A program made the translations under genes and the position numbers. A DNA stretch of 64,000 nucleotides from Tautonia rosea (GTDB taxonomy: Bacteria; Planctomycetota; Planctomycetia; Isosphaerales; Isosphaeraceae): NCBI RefSeq assembly GCF_012958305.1, contig NZ_JABBYO010000008.1, positions 126,001 to 190,000 of the forward strand. The letters run 5' to 3'. Numbering within the stretch: the stretch's first letter is position 1; every line of letters starts with the position of its first letter. Shown here piece after piece: positions 35,732 through 44,221 of this stretch. The notes beneath the pieces were generated by a model. That model was not told the origin of the DNA, searched no databases, and worked only from the letters and a program-made list of their open reading frames with translations.

Positions 35732-35736
35732 CCGTG
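35711..35736. terminator. Convergent terminator-like hairpin
   Basis: Perfect 10-bp stem CACGGGTTCC / GGAACCCGTG with a 6-nt loop, between the convergent DUF1501 and CAP/FG-GAP genes. No clear T-run. Confidence 0.55.
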
Positions 35737-35779
35737 GCTCCGGGACGATCGACCCTCGACCTTTGTCATCACCACCCGA

Positions 35780-38095
35780 TCACGCCAGGTTCTGCGTCGC
35801 CCGGAGCCGGAAATAGAGCGGTGCCAGCACCGGCGCCACCTGATTGCCGGTTGATCCGAACGTGATCTCCTCAATCATCCCGTCCGTCGAGCGTCGGATC
35901 GTCCACCGGCCCGAAACGCGGTCGAAGACGGCCGGATCGGGCCGGCCGTCGCCGTCGTAGTCCCCCACGGCGGCGATCACCCCGGCTACCCCGAACGTCA
36001 TCGGATAGCCGCCGCCGAAGTTCGGGAACGGCTCGGCCGAAGGCAGGATGAACCACTGCGCTGCCCCGGGCGCCAGGTCGCTCACCGATCGAAATGCGGC
36101 GATGTCGGCCCGGCCGTCGCCGTTGTAGTCGGCTACCACCGGCTGATCGGCATTTCCCGAGGCCCCGAACGTCACCGGATACGCCCCCCGACGCTCCCGG
36201 AATTGCAGGTCATTCGCCGACGACGGCAAGATGAACCACTGCGCCGCGCCGGGGGCCAGGTCACTGACCGGCCGGAAGGTGGCGATCTCGGCCCGGCCGT
36301 CGCCGTCGAAGTCGAACGGGGCCGGCAGGTCCGAGCCTCCCGCCGCGCCGAAGGCCACCCGGAACGCCCCTCCACCTCCGGAAGGCAGGATGAACCACTC
36401 GGCCGCGCCGGGGGTCAGGTCGCTGCTGGCGCGGAAGGTGGCGATATCCGTGACCCCGTCGCCGTCGAAGTCGGCCGGGGCCGGTCGATCAAGCACCCCG
36501 GCGGCCCCGAACGGAATCTCCACGCGCCTTCCCAGCAGCGACGACACGAGGATCCAGACCGTCGCGTTCGGCACCGAGCCGCCCCCCACGACCGCCATCG
36601 GATCGACCACCGCCAGATCGGTCTTGCCGTCGCCGTCGAAATCCCCCACCACCGGAACCACGTTCGGCGACACCCCGGTGATGCTCCTCACCTCCGTCAC
36701 CGGGTTCCCCCCGTTCGAGAGCCGAAGCTCGAAGACCATCGCGCCGAGCGCTGCATCAAAGCGCGTCAGGGCCAGATCGGCGATCCCGTCTCCGTCGTAA
36801 TCGGCCGGCTCATGCGAAGTCGGCTCCGAGGGAGGGGGAACCAGGGGGAACGTCGGCGGCGGCGGAGGTGCAGGCGGCGGAGCCGTCGCGGTGATCGTCA
36901 CCGTCGAGGCGTCGAGCAACCCGGCCTCGTTGGCGATCACATAAATGACCGTTGTGGTTCCCGTGACCGGAGTCAGCAGAATGCCCTTTGCCGTCGTACT
37001 GACCGGCGTTCCGTTGGTGGCCACCGCATCCACCACAAACACCCCCGAACCCTGCCCCGGAACCATCGAGCCGGTCAGGTCGACCGAGACCAGCGATCCG
37101 GCCACCACGTTCACCGACCTGGAAAAGGCCGACGGCGTGGTTTGGGGAATGGTCGGCGCGATGACCTCGGCATAGTCGAGAAACACCCCTCGCCCGATCA
37201 CCGCGTTCGCCGTCCGGTTCCATTGGCCCATCGACACATCAATCGACATCGGCGACGTGATCCCTGGGCCCGTCACCTCAACCCGATAGCTCGTGTCGGT
37301 CGACAGCGGAAGCTGGTACATCCCCCCGCTGGTCGAGGTCGTCTCCACCACCGCTCCGGTGTCCAGCGACGTGGCCCGGATTGTGACCGACCGCCCCTCC
37401 CCCAGGTCGAGCCAGCCGTTGCCGTTCTGATCGGCAAAGACCACCCCCGTAAGCGCTCGGGTTTCAAACGGCGGACTCGGGGAGACGCTCCCATACGTCG
37501 AGAACGAAACATACGACCCGCTCCGCCGATCCTCCGGTGACCCTTCCCAGTTCGAGCCGACGCCGTAGCGGTCGATCGACGGCAGCATTTCCGGGGGCCA
37601 ACCCGACCAGATCGTGTTCAGGTTGTTGAAGTGGCCGGGACTGGCGACCCAGCCCCGAAGCGCCTCGATCGGCCCTCGCGGCGTCAGGTTCGTGGCACTC
37701 GGCACATTCCCCCCGTGGACATTCTCTGCCATACCCGTTCCGGCGACCACGTGCCCCTCGTGCCGGTCGGTCGGATTCGTCCCGGTGATCGGGTCAACGT
37801 GGAACAGGCCGGGATGCCCGAGCCTTTGCAGCTCATCGATCCGGATCGCCCACTCCACATTCGCGGCCCGGGCGCCCGGTTCGGTCGTCAACGGCGGCCG
37901 AGACTGCCAGCCCGCCATCGACTCCGATTTCACTCCCAACGGCTCCCAATGCGCCGCGCCGACCTGTCGGCCGTAGTTCAGATGTGCGTGGAAAAGGGCG
38001 TGGACGCCATCGAGGTCGACGCTCATCAGCCTTCGGGCTTCGAGCGCACACACCTCCAGCCGGGTCGTCCGGGTTCGCCGCCGGATCGTACTCAT
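35780..38095 (-). CDS. Large exoprotein with CAP domain, SdrD-B-like domain and FG-GAP repeats
   Basis: 771 residues. The N-terminus TRLEVCALEARRLMSVD is the planctomycete surface-protein motif. Residues about 30-215 form a CAP/SCP (cysteine-rich secretory protein) domain with AENVHGGNVPS and ASPGHFNNLN. Next is a SdrD-B-like Ig module (GVVFADQNGNGWLDLGEG), then a beta module and a Pro-rich linker. The C-terminal half has six FG-GAP units, each starting D-[FY]-[DN]-G-D-G (DYDGDGIADLAL, DFDGDGKTDLAV, and so on), which bind calcium. Secreted or surface displayed. Its start faces a 666-nt gap. Confidence 0.85.
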   Translation of the reverse strand: MSTIRRRTRTTRLEVCALEARRLMSVDLDGVHALFHAHLNYGRQVGAAHWEPLGVKSESMAGWQSRPPLTTEPGARAANVEWAIRIDELQRLGHPGLFHVDPITGTNPTDRHEGHVVAGTGMAENVHGGNVPSATNLTPRGPIEALRGWVASPGHFNNLNTIWSGWPPEMLPSIDRYGVGSNWEGSPEDRRSGSYVSFSTYGSVSPSPPFETRALTGVVFADQNGNGWLDLGEGRSVTIRATSLDTGAVVETTSTSGGMYQLPLSTDTSYRVEVTGPGITSPMSIDVSMGQWNRTANAVIGRGVFLDYAEVIAPTIPQTTPSAFSRSVNVVAGSLVSVDLTGSMVPGQGSGVFVVDAVATNGTPVSTTAKGILLTPVTGTTTVIYVIANEAGLLDASTVTITATAPPPAPPPPPTFPLVPPPSEPTSHEPADYDGDGIADLALTRFDAALGAMVFELRLSNGGNPVTEVRSITGVSPNVVPVVGDFDGDGKTDLAVVDPMAVVGGGSVPNATVWILVSSLLGRRVEIPFGAAGVLDRPAPADFDGDGVTDIATFRASSDLTPGAAEWFILPSGGGGAFRVAFGAAGGSDLPAPFDFDGDGRAEIATFRPVSDLAPGAAQWFILPSSANDLQFRERRGAYPVTFGASGNADQPVVADYNGDGRADIAAFRSVSDLAPGAAQWFILPSAEPFPNFGGGYPMTFGVAGVIAAVGDYDGDGRPDPAVFDRVSGRWTIRRSTDGMIEEITFGSTGNQVAPVLAPLYFRLRATQNLA

Positions 38096-38761
38096 GGGAA
38101 GCCGTGCTCGTGGGATGCGATCCGATCAACAGAACGGGGTCACCCATCCCTGGAACCGTGGGGAGACTCCCTTCGCTATGGCAACCCTAAGTCATGGTTG
38201 TCATCTCGGGCGCCGTCGTCTCACCGGCTCGTCGAACGCCGTCGCGTTTTCGAGACGTGCTAATCCGCTCAACCCATTCTGCCCAGGCCGACAGCGATTG
38301 CAATCGTCCTGAGGATCGGTTTCGTGTGCCAACGCCGCCAGGAGCTCTCGCGCGAAAGACCTCAAGCCACAGTCGCAGGGCGTGAATGGCCGCAGTTCAC
38401 CTCGCTCCTTCTTCGCTTCTCTGCTCTGCCCTCTCTTACTCTGAGTCTCTGCGCCCAATCCCCTTCCCCCCCTCTCGGGTCGAGGCCTGTCACCCACGGA
38501 ATGATCACACTACAATGGAAGATGACCGTTGGACGCCTCTCCAGGCGTGCCGCCCCGGTCAACACTCCGTAAGAGATTCCGTCGATCGGCCCGGTACGCC
38601 GATAGTTGTGCAAACGGTCGATCGCCCGGCAATCTGCTTGCTGACCGGACGTGTTCCGTTGATTCGCCCCACCCTCCATCCGCCCTCTCCCCCCCGCCGG
38701 TTTCCCCCAAAACGCTCGCAAGACTTTGCGGAATCGGCATGCTTCCCAGGAGTCGATGCGT
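38096..38761. other. Divergent intergenic region of 666 nt
   Basis: Lies between the CAP/FG-GAP gene and the cytochrome c peroxidase gene, so promoters for both are expected. It contains a pyrimidine-rich stretch (about 38400-38465) resembling one at 32170-32222. I see no gene with a ribosome site. Confidence 0.45.
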
Positions 38762-39997
38762 ATGATACCCCGAATTCTCCCGACCGCGCTGCTTGCGGTC
38801 ATCCTGGCCCTCCCGGCCGGTGCCCAGGACCAGGCGCGGCTCGCCGTCGTCCTCGGCGACCCGACCCTGACGGCCGGCATCCCCGGCGAAGGCCCCCTGA
38901 CGACCGATCAGATCAAGGCCTGGCTGGCCGACGAGGACAATCACAAGGTCCTCGACGTGACCTTGCCGCTCGGCCTCTCGGCCGGTGCCGCCCAGATCAT
39001 CGGCCTGACCGAGAACCCGATGACCCGCGCCAAGGTCGAGCTTGGCCGCCAACTCTACTTCGATACCCGGCTGTCGGCCGACCGCACGATCAGTTGCGCC
39101 ACCTGCCACGCTCCCGGCACAGGCTACGCCTCGCCGACCCAGTTCGGCATCGGCATCCTCGACCAGCAAGGCAACCGCAACTCACCGACGGCCTACAACC
39201 GCATCCTTTCCGGCCCTCAGTTCTGGGACGGCCGGGCCGCCTCGCTCGAAGAGCAGGCCATCGGCCCGATCGCCAACCCGATCGAGATGGGCAACACCCA
39301 CGACGTCGCCGTCGACACCATCCGACGCATCCCCGGCTACGTCCTCCAGTTCGAGCAAATCTTTCCCGAAGACGGCGTGACGATTGAGACCATCGGCAAG
39401 GCCATTGCCACCTTCGAACGCGCCATCGTCACCGGCCCGGCTCCCTACGACTATGCCGAGGAGCTGGCCAAGTTCGCCCAGCTTGAGCCCGAGGAACTTG
39501 AAGACATCAAGGAATTCGAGCCCGAACTGTACGAGCAATACCTCGCCCTGAAGGCCGACGCCGCCAAGCACCCGATGTCCGAGGAAGCCCGACGCGGTCG
39601 CGAACTGTTCTTCAGCCAGCGCGTCAACTGCTCGGCCTGCCACGTCGGCCCGAACCTGGCCGATGAGCTGTACCACAACCTCGGTGTCGGCATGGATTCG
39701 GAGAATCCCGACGTCGGCCGCTTCGCCGTCACCGGCGACCCGAAGGACTGGGGAGCCTTCAAGACCCCCACGATTCGCAACGTCGCCCAGACCGCCCCTT
39801 ACATGCACGACGGCAGCATGAACACCCTGCTGGAAGTCGTCGAGCACTACGCCAAGGGGGGCATTCCCAACAAAAACCTTAGCGAGAAGATCGTGAAAAT
39901 CGACCTGACCGAGCAAGAAAAGCTCGACCTTGTCGCCTTCATGGAAGCCTGCACCGGCCCCTTGCCCCCGGTCGAGACCGAGCGGCTTCCCGAGTAA
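38762..39997 (+). CDS. Di-haem cytochrome c peroxidase (MauG/CcpA family)
   Basis: 411 residues. A signal peptide (MIPRILPTALLAVILALPAG) precedes the core. Two haem c sites, C112-ATCH and C290-SACH, lie in the normal order; the first is preceded by LGRQLYFDTRLSADRTIS, and NRNSPTAYNRI, WDGRA and the distal TPTIRNVAQTAPYMHDGSM are present. These enzymes reduce hydrogen peroxide or oxidise protein/cofactor targets in the periplasm. The insertion of about 45 acidic residues (LEPEELEDIKEFEPELYEQY) between the haem domains is noteworthy. The second of two ATGs has GGAG 9 nt upstream. A strong hairpin follows the gene. Confidence 0.92.
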   Translation: MIPRILPTALLAVILALPAGAQDQARLAVVLGDPTLTAGIPGEGPLTTDQIKAWLADEDNHKVLDVTLPLGLSAGAAQIIGLTENPMTRAKVELGRQLYFDTRLSADRTISCATCHAPGTGYASPTQFGIGILDQQGNRNSPTAYNRILSGPQFWDGRAASLEEQAIGPIANPIEMGNTHDVAVDTIRRIPGYVLQFEQIFPEDGVTIETIGKAIATFERAIVTGPAPYDYAEELAKFAQLEPEELEDIKEFEPELYEQYLALKADAAKHPMSEEARRGRELFFSQRVNCSACHVGPNLADELYHNLGVGMDSENPDVGRFAVTGDPKDWGAFKTPTIRNVAQTAPYMHDGSMNTLLEVVEHYAKGGIPNKNLSEKIVKIDLTEQEKLDLVAFMEACTGPLPPVETERLPE

Positions 39998-40426
39998 TCG
40001 CGATTCTCCTTGAACTCCGCCGGTCCCTCGCCCCTGTCGCGAGGGTTCCCATGCGAGGCGCTCCGGCCTGATCTCGGGCCGGGGAGCCCGTTCCTGTCTC
40101 GCCCCCGGCCCTCCCGTTCCCGTTCTCACATCCCTCGATCTTGAAGAACAAAAAAGGGCGAGGCTCTCCCGAAAACTTCAGCCAGATCCGGCGCTGGAGG
40201 GGAGTGATTGGCTTGGCAGGTCTGCCATGCGCTGTTAAGCTGCCGGGCTCGGAGGAACGAGCGAACGGGCGCGAGCAGACGAGCCGACGCCAGGAAAGGC
40301 GAGGCCGGTCATCGGTCGGGGAGCGATGCGATCCTCGTCCATCCGTTGAGGCGGTCGGCTCGGCGGGCCGTTGGATCGGTTCCAACAACGGGGTTCGTTG
40401 TGACGCTCCGGGGGCGGGGGCCTATC
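39998..40426. other. Intergenic region upstream of the diadenylate cyclase gene
   Basis: 429 nt with a terminator-like hairpin at its 5' part. An open frame contiguous with the cyclase extends back to 40208, but its Arg/Ala-rich sequence does not look like protein. No other gene seen. Confidence 0.45.
40076..40111 (+). terminator. Terminator-like hairpin after the peroxidase gene
   Basis: Perfect 9-bp stem GGGCCGGGG / CCCCGGCCC with an 18-nt loop, about 80 nt after the stop codon. The following T-run is weak. Confidence 0.5.
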
Positions 40427-41374
40427 GTGACGCAGCACAGCACATTGAACAAGGCTACGGCGCACTTGCTGGAAATGGCCTGTGAGGCCGTCGATCAGCT
40501 CGGCGCCGCCGGCTTGCTTGTGCTGCCCGAGGGGAACCTCGACTGGAAAGCCGTCCGAGACGTCTGCCAGACCACCCGCGTCCTCGTCGCCGTCGTCGAA
40601 AAGCACGTCGAAACCGTGGCCGAGGCCGGCTTGATTCCCGTCGAGGTCGAGCCCGTCGACGCCGGGATCGTCGAGCGCATCACCCTCGCCCTGATCGAGT
40701 CGGTCGCCAACGACCTGCTCCGCTCCGGCGCCCGCGTTGTCGTCGTCTACGCCGCCTTCGATACCGAGCTCGATTCGATCAGCACGATCCGCCTCGGCGA
40801 GCGTCTCGAACGTCTCAGCGCCCGAGACCTCCGCGCCCTCGAAACCAGCGTCCCGTTCGAAACCCTCAAGGCCATCGTCGATATCGCCGTGGCCGTCGGC
40901 CGCGAAGGGCGCGAGGGCAAGCCCGTCGGCACCTTGATCGTCGTCGGCGATACCCGAGAAGTCATGGCCCGCTCCCGGACCCTCGGCTTCGACCCCGTGA
41001 AGGGCTACCGCCGCAAGGAGCGCAACATCCGCGACGCCCGCGTCCGCGAGGCCATCAAGGAAATCGCCCAGCTCGACGGCGCCATCGTCGTCTCCCGAGA
41101 CGGCACGGTCGAGGCCGCCTGCCAGATGATTGACGCCCCGACCACCGGCCTGGCCCTTCCCAAGGGGCTCGGCACCCGCCACTGGACCGGCGCGGCCATC
41201 ACCAAGGTCACCACCGCCGTCGCCGTCGCCGTCAGCGAGTCCACCGGCACGGTCCGCATCTTCCAGAACGGCGAGATCGTCCTCCGCATCGCCCCCATCG
41301 GCCGCGCCCGAGCCCTCAAGTGGACCGAGCCCGAAATCGAGCCCCCGCCCCCCCGTACCGAAAAAGGCGGCTAA
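40427..41374 (+). CDS. Diadenylate cyclase (DisA_N/DAC domain protein)
   Basis: 315 residues from a GTG at 40427. The DAC domain fills the C-terminal half: the TLIVVGDTREVM strand, KEIAQLDGAIVVSRDGTVEA with the catalytic DGA, and GLGTRHWTGAAITKVTTAVAVAVSESTGTVRIF, where family members normally have RHR. The N-terminal half (LGAAGLLVLPEGNLDWKAV, LIESVANDLLRSG) is an alpha/beta domain. Diadenylate cyclases make the second messenger c-di-AMP from two ATP; this is a cytosolic form without membrane helices. The second Arg of RHR is Trp here, which may alter activity. The start is the least certain part. Confidence 0.8.
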   Translation: MTQHSTLNKATAHLLEMACEAVDQLGAAGLLVLPEGNLDWKAVRDVCQTTRVLVAVVEKHVETVAEAGLIPVEVEPVDAGIVERITLALIESVANDLLRSGARVVVVYAAFDTELDSISTIRLGERLERLSARDLRALETSVPFETLKAIVDIAVAVGREGREGKPVGTLIVVGDTREVMARSRTLGFDPVKGYRRKERNIRDARVREAIKEIAQLDGAIVVSRDGTVEAACQMIDAPTTGLALPKGLGTRHWTGAAITKVTTAVAVAVSESTGTVRIFQNGEIVLRIAPIGRARALKWTEPEIEPPPPRTEKGG

Positions 41375-41450
41375 CCCCGTTCCCGTCCCGCCCGTCGCGT
41401 CCACCTGTTCAGTCGCCTGTGAGCCGATTGTGCCGGGGACTCCGTCCGTG

Positions 41451-42461
41451 TCATCTCGTGCGATGGAGCGTCTGGCCGGGTCGCTCGCCGAACTGCCTGA
41501 AATAGTCGGCGGCCAGGGCGCCGGGGTGATCGAGTCCCCAGTGCCGGGCGAACTGGCAGACCGATGCCGTGCTCGGATCGGCCGCCTTGAGATCCTGGCG
41601 AAGTCGATTGAGCCTCAGTGCCTTCAGATACGCTTTGGGGGTCTGTCCGGTGCATTCCCGGAACGCATAGATGAGCGTTCGCTCGCTGACGCCGACGACC
41701 TCGCAAATCTCGAACAGGCTCAGGCGGCGATCGAGATGCGCGAGCATGTACGCCTCGGCCTCACGCACGACCTGGGTCCGCCGCCGAGACCCGAGCGAGG
41801 AGGCCTCACGAAGTTGCTCAGGCAACGCACAACCGAGGATCTCGGAAAGCCACCCGACCAAAAACTCCTCGACATCGGCGTGCGGTTGGGGAACCAGGTC
41901 GTCCCCCACGGCAAACCGGCTAAGGACGCGTCGAAGTGACCGGTCGAGCGATCGGCTGCGTCGAAGCTCGAGCGAGACCACAGACCTACCCAGCAACGAC
42001 TCCGCGTCGACGCCGTGGAGCGAGGCGGCGATCCGCTGGACGAACTCCGCGTCCACGACGAGGCCGGTGCTCCGATACGACTCCGAGGTCCGGTGATCGA
42101 TGAGGTCTCCAGGTTGCCGGATGTTGACGATCCCGGGGCGGAGCGTCCGACCCCGCCAGACCGCGTCGGCATTGCGCTCCTGAACAACATTGAATTCGTA
42201 ACAACGGACGGGCCGCGCCCCGCGCACCTGCACCGAGCGGTTCCCCTCAACCTCGAAGAGCTGGAATCGCCCGACTTGCGAGAGGACGACGCCACCCTGG
42301 AACGCGCCGCGCCCGAGCTGCATCAGGCGCATGTCCCAGCCCGGAAACACGGAAGCCAGTTCGTCGAAGTCAGCGGTCCGTATCGACACAGTCTTCTGTC
42401 CTGACCACATCTGGCCGGAGGATTCTCGGCTGGCCGAATCGGGCACCCTCGTCCGTTGCAT
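41451..42461 (-). CDS. AraC-family transcriptional regulator
   Basis: 336 residues from the ATG at 42461; starts at 42410 or 42524 cannot be excluded because no ribosome site is clear. The C-terminal 100 residues have the two helix-turn-helix motifs of AraC regulators (LSLFEICEVVGVSERTLIYA, FRECTGQTPKAYLKALRLN, then VCQFARHWGLDHPGALAADY). The N-terminal part is a beta-rich ligand or dimerisation domain (GDLIDHRTSESYRSTGLVV). It stands divergent to a sulfatase pair 240 nt away and may regulate them in response to a glycan or sulfated substrate (inference). Confidence 0.85.
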   Translation of the reverse strand: MQRTRVPDSASRESSGQMWSGQKTVSIRTADFDELASVFPGWDMRLMQLGRGAFQGGVVLSQVGRFQLFEVEGNRSVQVRGARPVRCYEFNVVQERNADAVWRGRTLRPGIVNIRQPGDLIDHRTSESYRSTGLVVDAEFVQRIAASLHGVDAESLLGRSVVSLELRRSRSLDRSLRRVLSRFAVGDDLVPQPHADVEEFLVGWLSEILGCALPEQLREASSLGSRRRTQVVREAEAYMLAHLDRRLSLFEICEVVGVSERTLIYAFRECTGQTPKAYLKALRLNRLRQDLKAADPSTASVCQFARHWGLDHPGALAADYFRQFGERPGQTLHRTR

Positions 42462-42701
42462 TGGGGAAAGTGGATTGGGGTTGGTTTTTGCGGTTTCTTG
42501 ACTCACGACATGCTGGACCCGCAATGATTATCGTACCTTCTCCGGAGCCGTTCTGGCACCAAGGGTTGCGATTCACAAGTGATGCAAGTCCACCGAGAGT
42601 TCGCCCGCCGGTCTGCGGACCGAGAAGATCCCAGCGTCGGGCGAGGTAAGTCCATCGATGGAACCACGTTCGTATCCTTGCGCTCTATGGGGGCAATCGC
42701 G

Positions 42702-44183
42702 ATGCAGCCGAGTCGAGTCCGACGCTTCGTTCTGGGACTTGCCGCGATCCTCTCGATTGCGACCGATGCCTGGTGCGCGGAGCAGCCCAACATCATCGTC
42801 ATCATGGCCGACGACCTCGGCAACGCCGACCTCGGCTATCGCGGCAGCGAGATCAAGACGCCGAACCTTGACCGGCTCGCCACCACCGGCGCACGCTGCG
42901 AATCGTTCTACGGGATGCCCGTCTGCACTCCGGCCCGCGCCGCCCTCATGACAGGCCGCTATCCGATCCGGCACGGCCTCCAGACGCTGGTGATCTTCCC
43001 GAGCCACGGCTACGGCCTCCCGACCGACGAGCGCACCCTACCCGAGGCCCTGAAGGACGCCGGCTACCAGACGTACATGGTGGGCAAGTGGCATCTCGGC
43101 CACGCCGACCGGAAGTACTGGCCCCAGAACCGCGGATTCGATCACTTCTACGGCAACCTCGTCGGTGAGGTCGACTACTTCGCGAAAGAACGCGGAGGGC
43201 TGGTCGACTGGCAGCGCAACGGCCAGTTCTTCCGGGAGGATGGCTATTTCACCACCCTCATCGGGGCCGAGGCGGTCAAGCTCATCGAGGCGCAGGATCC
43301 GAAAACGCCGTTCTTCCTCTATTTCGCCTCGCTGGCCCCCCACTCCCCCTATCAGGCCCCCCAGGAAGACATCGACCGCTATGCATCGATCCAGGATGAG
43401 AAGCGGCGGGTGTACGCCGCCATGATCACGGCCCTGGACGATCAGATCGGCCGCATCGTCTCCGCGCTCGACGCGAAGGGCCTCCGCGAGAACACGATCA
43501 TCGTCTTCGCGAGCGACAACGGGGGTGCGACCAGCTCGCTCTTCGCGACAGGTGCCCGCTCCGCCGAAGACCGCAAGGAGAGCGGCGGCGTCGGGCTAGG
43601 TGAGCAGCCTCCGGCGTCCAACGGCCGCTTCCGAGCGGGTAAGGGCTCGCTCTATGAGGGTGGCATCCGGGTCCCGGCCTTCGTGAACTGGCCGGGCATA
43701 CTCAAGCCCGTCGTCGTTGATGAACCCATCCACATGGTCGACATCATGCCCACGCTGCTGAAGCTGGCGGGAGGCAAGGGGGCCGAGGACCATCCCTTCG
43801 ACGGCAAGGACGTCTGGCCCACGCTGGCCGCAGGAGCGCCGTCACCGCACGAGGAGATTCTCATCAACGTCGAGGCCTTCCGGGGTGCCATTCGCAAGGG
43901 CGACTGGAAGCTCGTCCGCATGGCCACCTTCCCGGGCAAGACCGAGCTGTACAACCTCGCCGATGATCCCGGAGAGCAGAAGAACGTCGCCGACCAGCAT
44001 CCTGAGATTGTTCGCGAACTGAATGCACGACTGGTCGCCTACGCTCTCGAAATGAAGCCGAGCGAGTGGATCAGGGCACAACCGGCGTTCCTGGGGGCGC
44101 AGGGTGCCACGCTCTTCGATCCCGACTTCGACCTCGACGACGGCGGATTGCCTCACGAGAAGCCCCTTCTGCCGGTCAAGTGA
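42702..44183 (+). CDS. Secreted sulfatase (arylsulfatase family, Cys-type)
   Basis: 493 residues. GGGGG lies 8 nt before the ATG; a signal peptide ends near WCAEQ. The core starts with NIIVIMADDLGNADLGY (metal-binding Asp pair) and has the formylglycine site C75-TPARAALMTGR, matching C-x-P-x-R. HKWHLGH-like MVGKWHLGH, DDQIGRIVSALD and VFASDNGG (third metal Asp/Asn) follow. The Cys must be oxidised to formylglycine by a sulfatase-modifying enzyme, not seen in this window. Likely removes sulfate from a polysaccharide outside the cell. Followed after 38 nt by a second sulfatase. Confidence 0.93.
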   Translation: MQPSRVRRFVLGLAAILSIATDAWCAEQPNIIVIMADDLGNADLGYRGSEIKTPNLDRLATTGARCESFYGMPVCTPARAALMTGRYPIRHGLQTLVIFPSHGYGLPTDERTLPEALKDAGYQTYMVGKWHLGHADRKYWPQNRGFDHFYGNLVGEVDYFAKERGGLVDWQRNGQFFREDGYFTTLIGAEAVKLIEAQDPKTPFFLYFASLAPHSPYQAPQEDIDRYASIQDEKRRVYAAMITALDDQIGRIVSALDAKGLRENTIIVFASDNGGATSSLFATGARSAEDRKESGGVGLGEQPPASNGRFRAGKGSLYEGGIRVPAFVNWPGILKPVVVDEPIHMVDIMPTLLKLAGGKGAEDHPFDGKDVWPTLAAGAPSPHEEILINVEAFRGAIRKGDWKLVRMATFPGKTELYNLADDPGEQKNVADQHPEIVRELNARLVAYALEMKPSEWIRAQPAFLGAQGATLFDPDFDLDDGGLPHEKPLLPVK

Positions 44184-44221
44184 TTCCACCCTGGCGCACT
44201 CAAAGATGGGAGCCCTCCCCC

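Noticed and set aside
38386-38761. A plus-strand frame upstream of the peroxidase gene
   Set aside because: Pro/Arg/Ser-rich translation with no ribosome site; it continues as a shadow frame inside the peroxidase gene.
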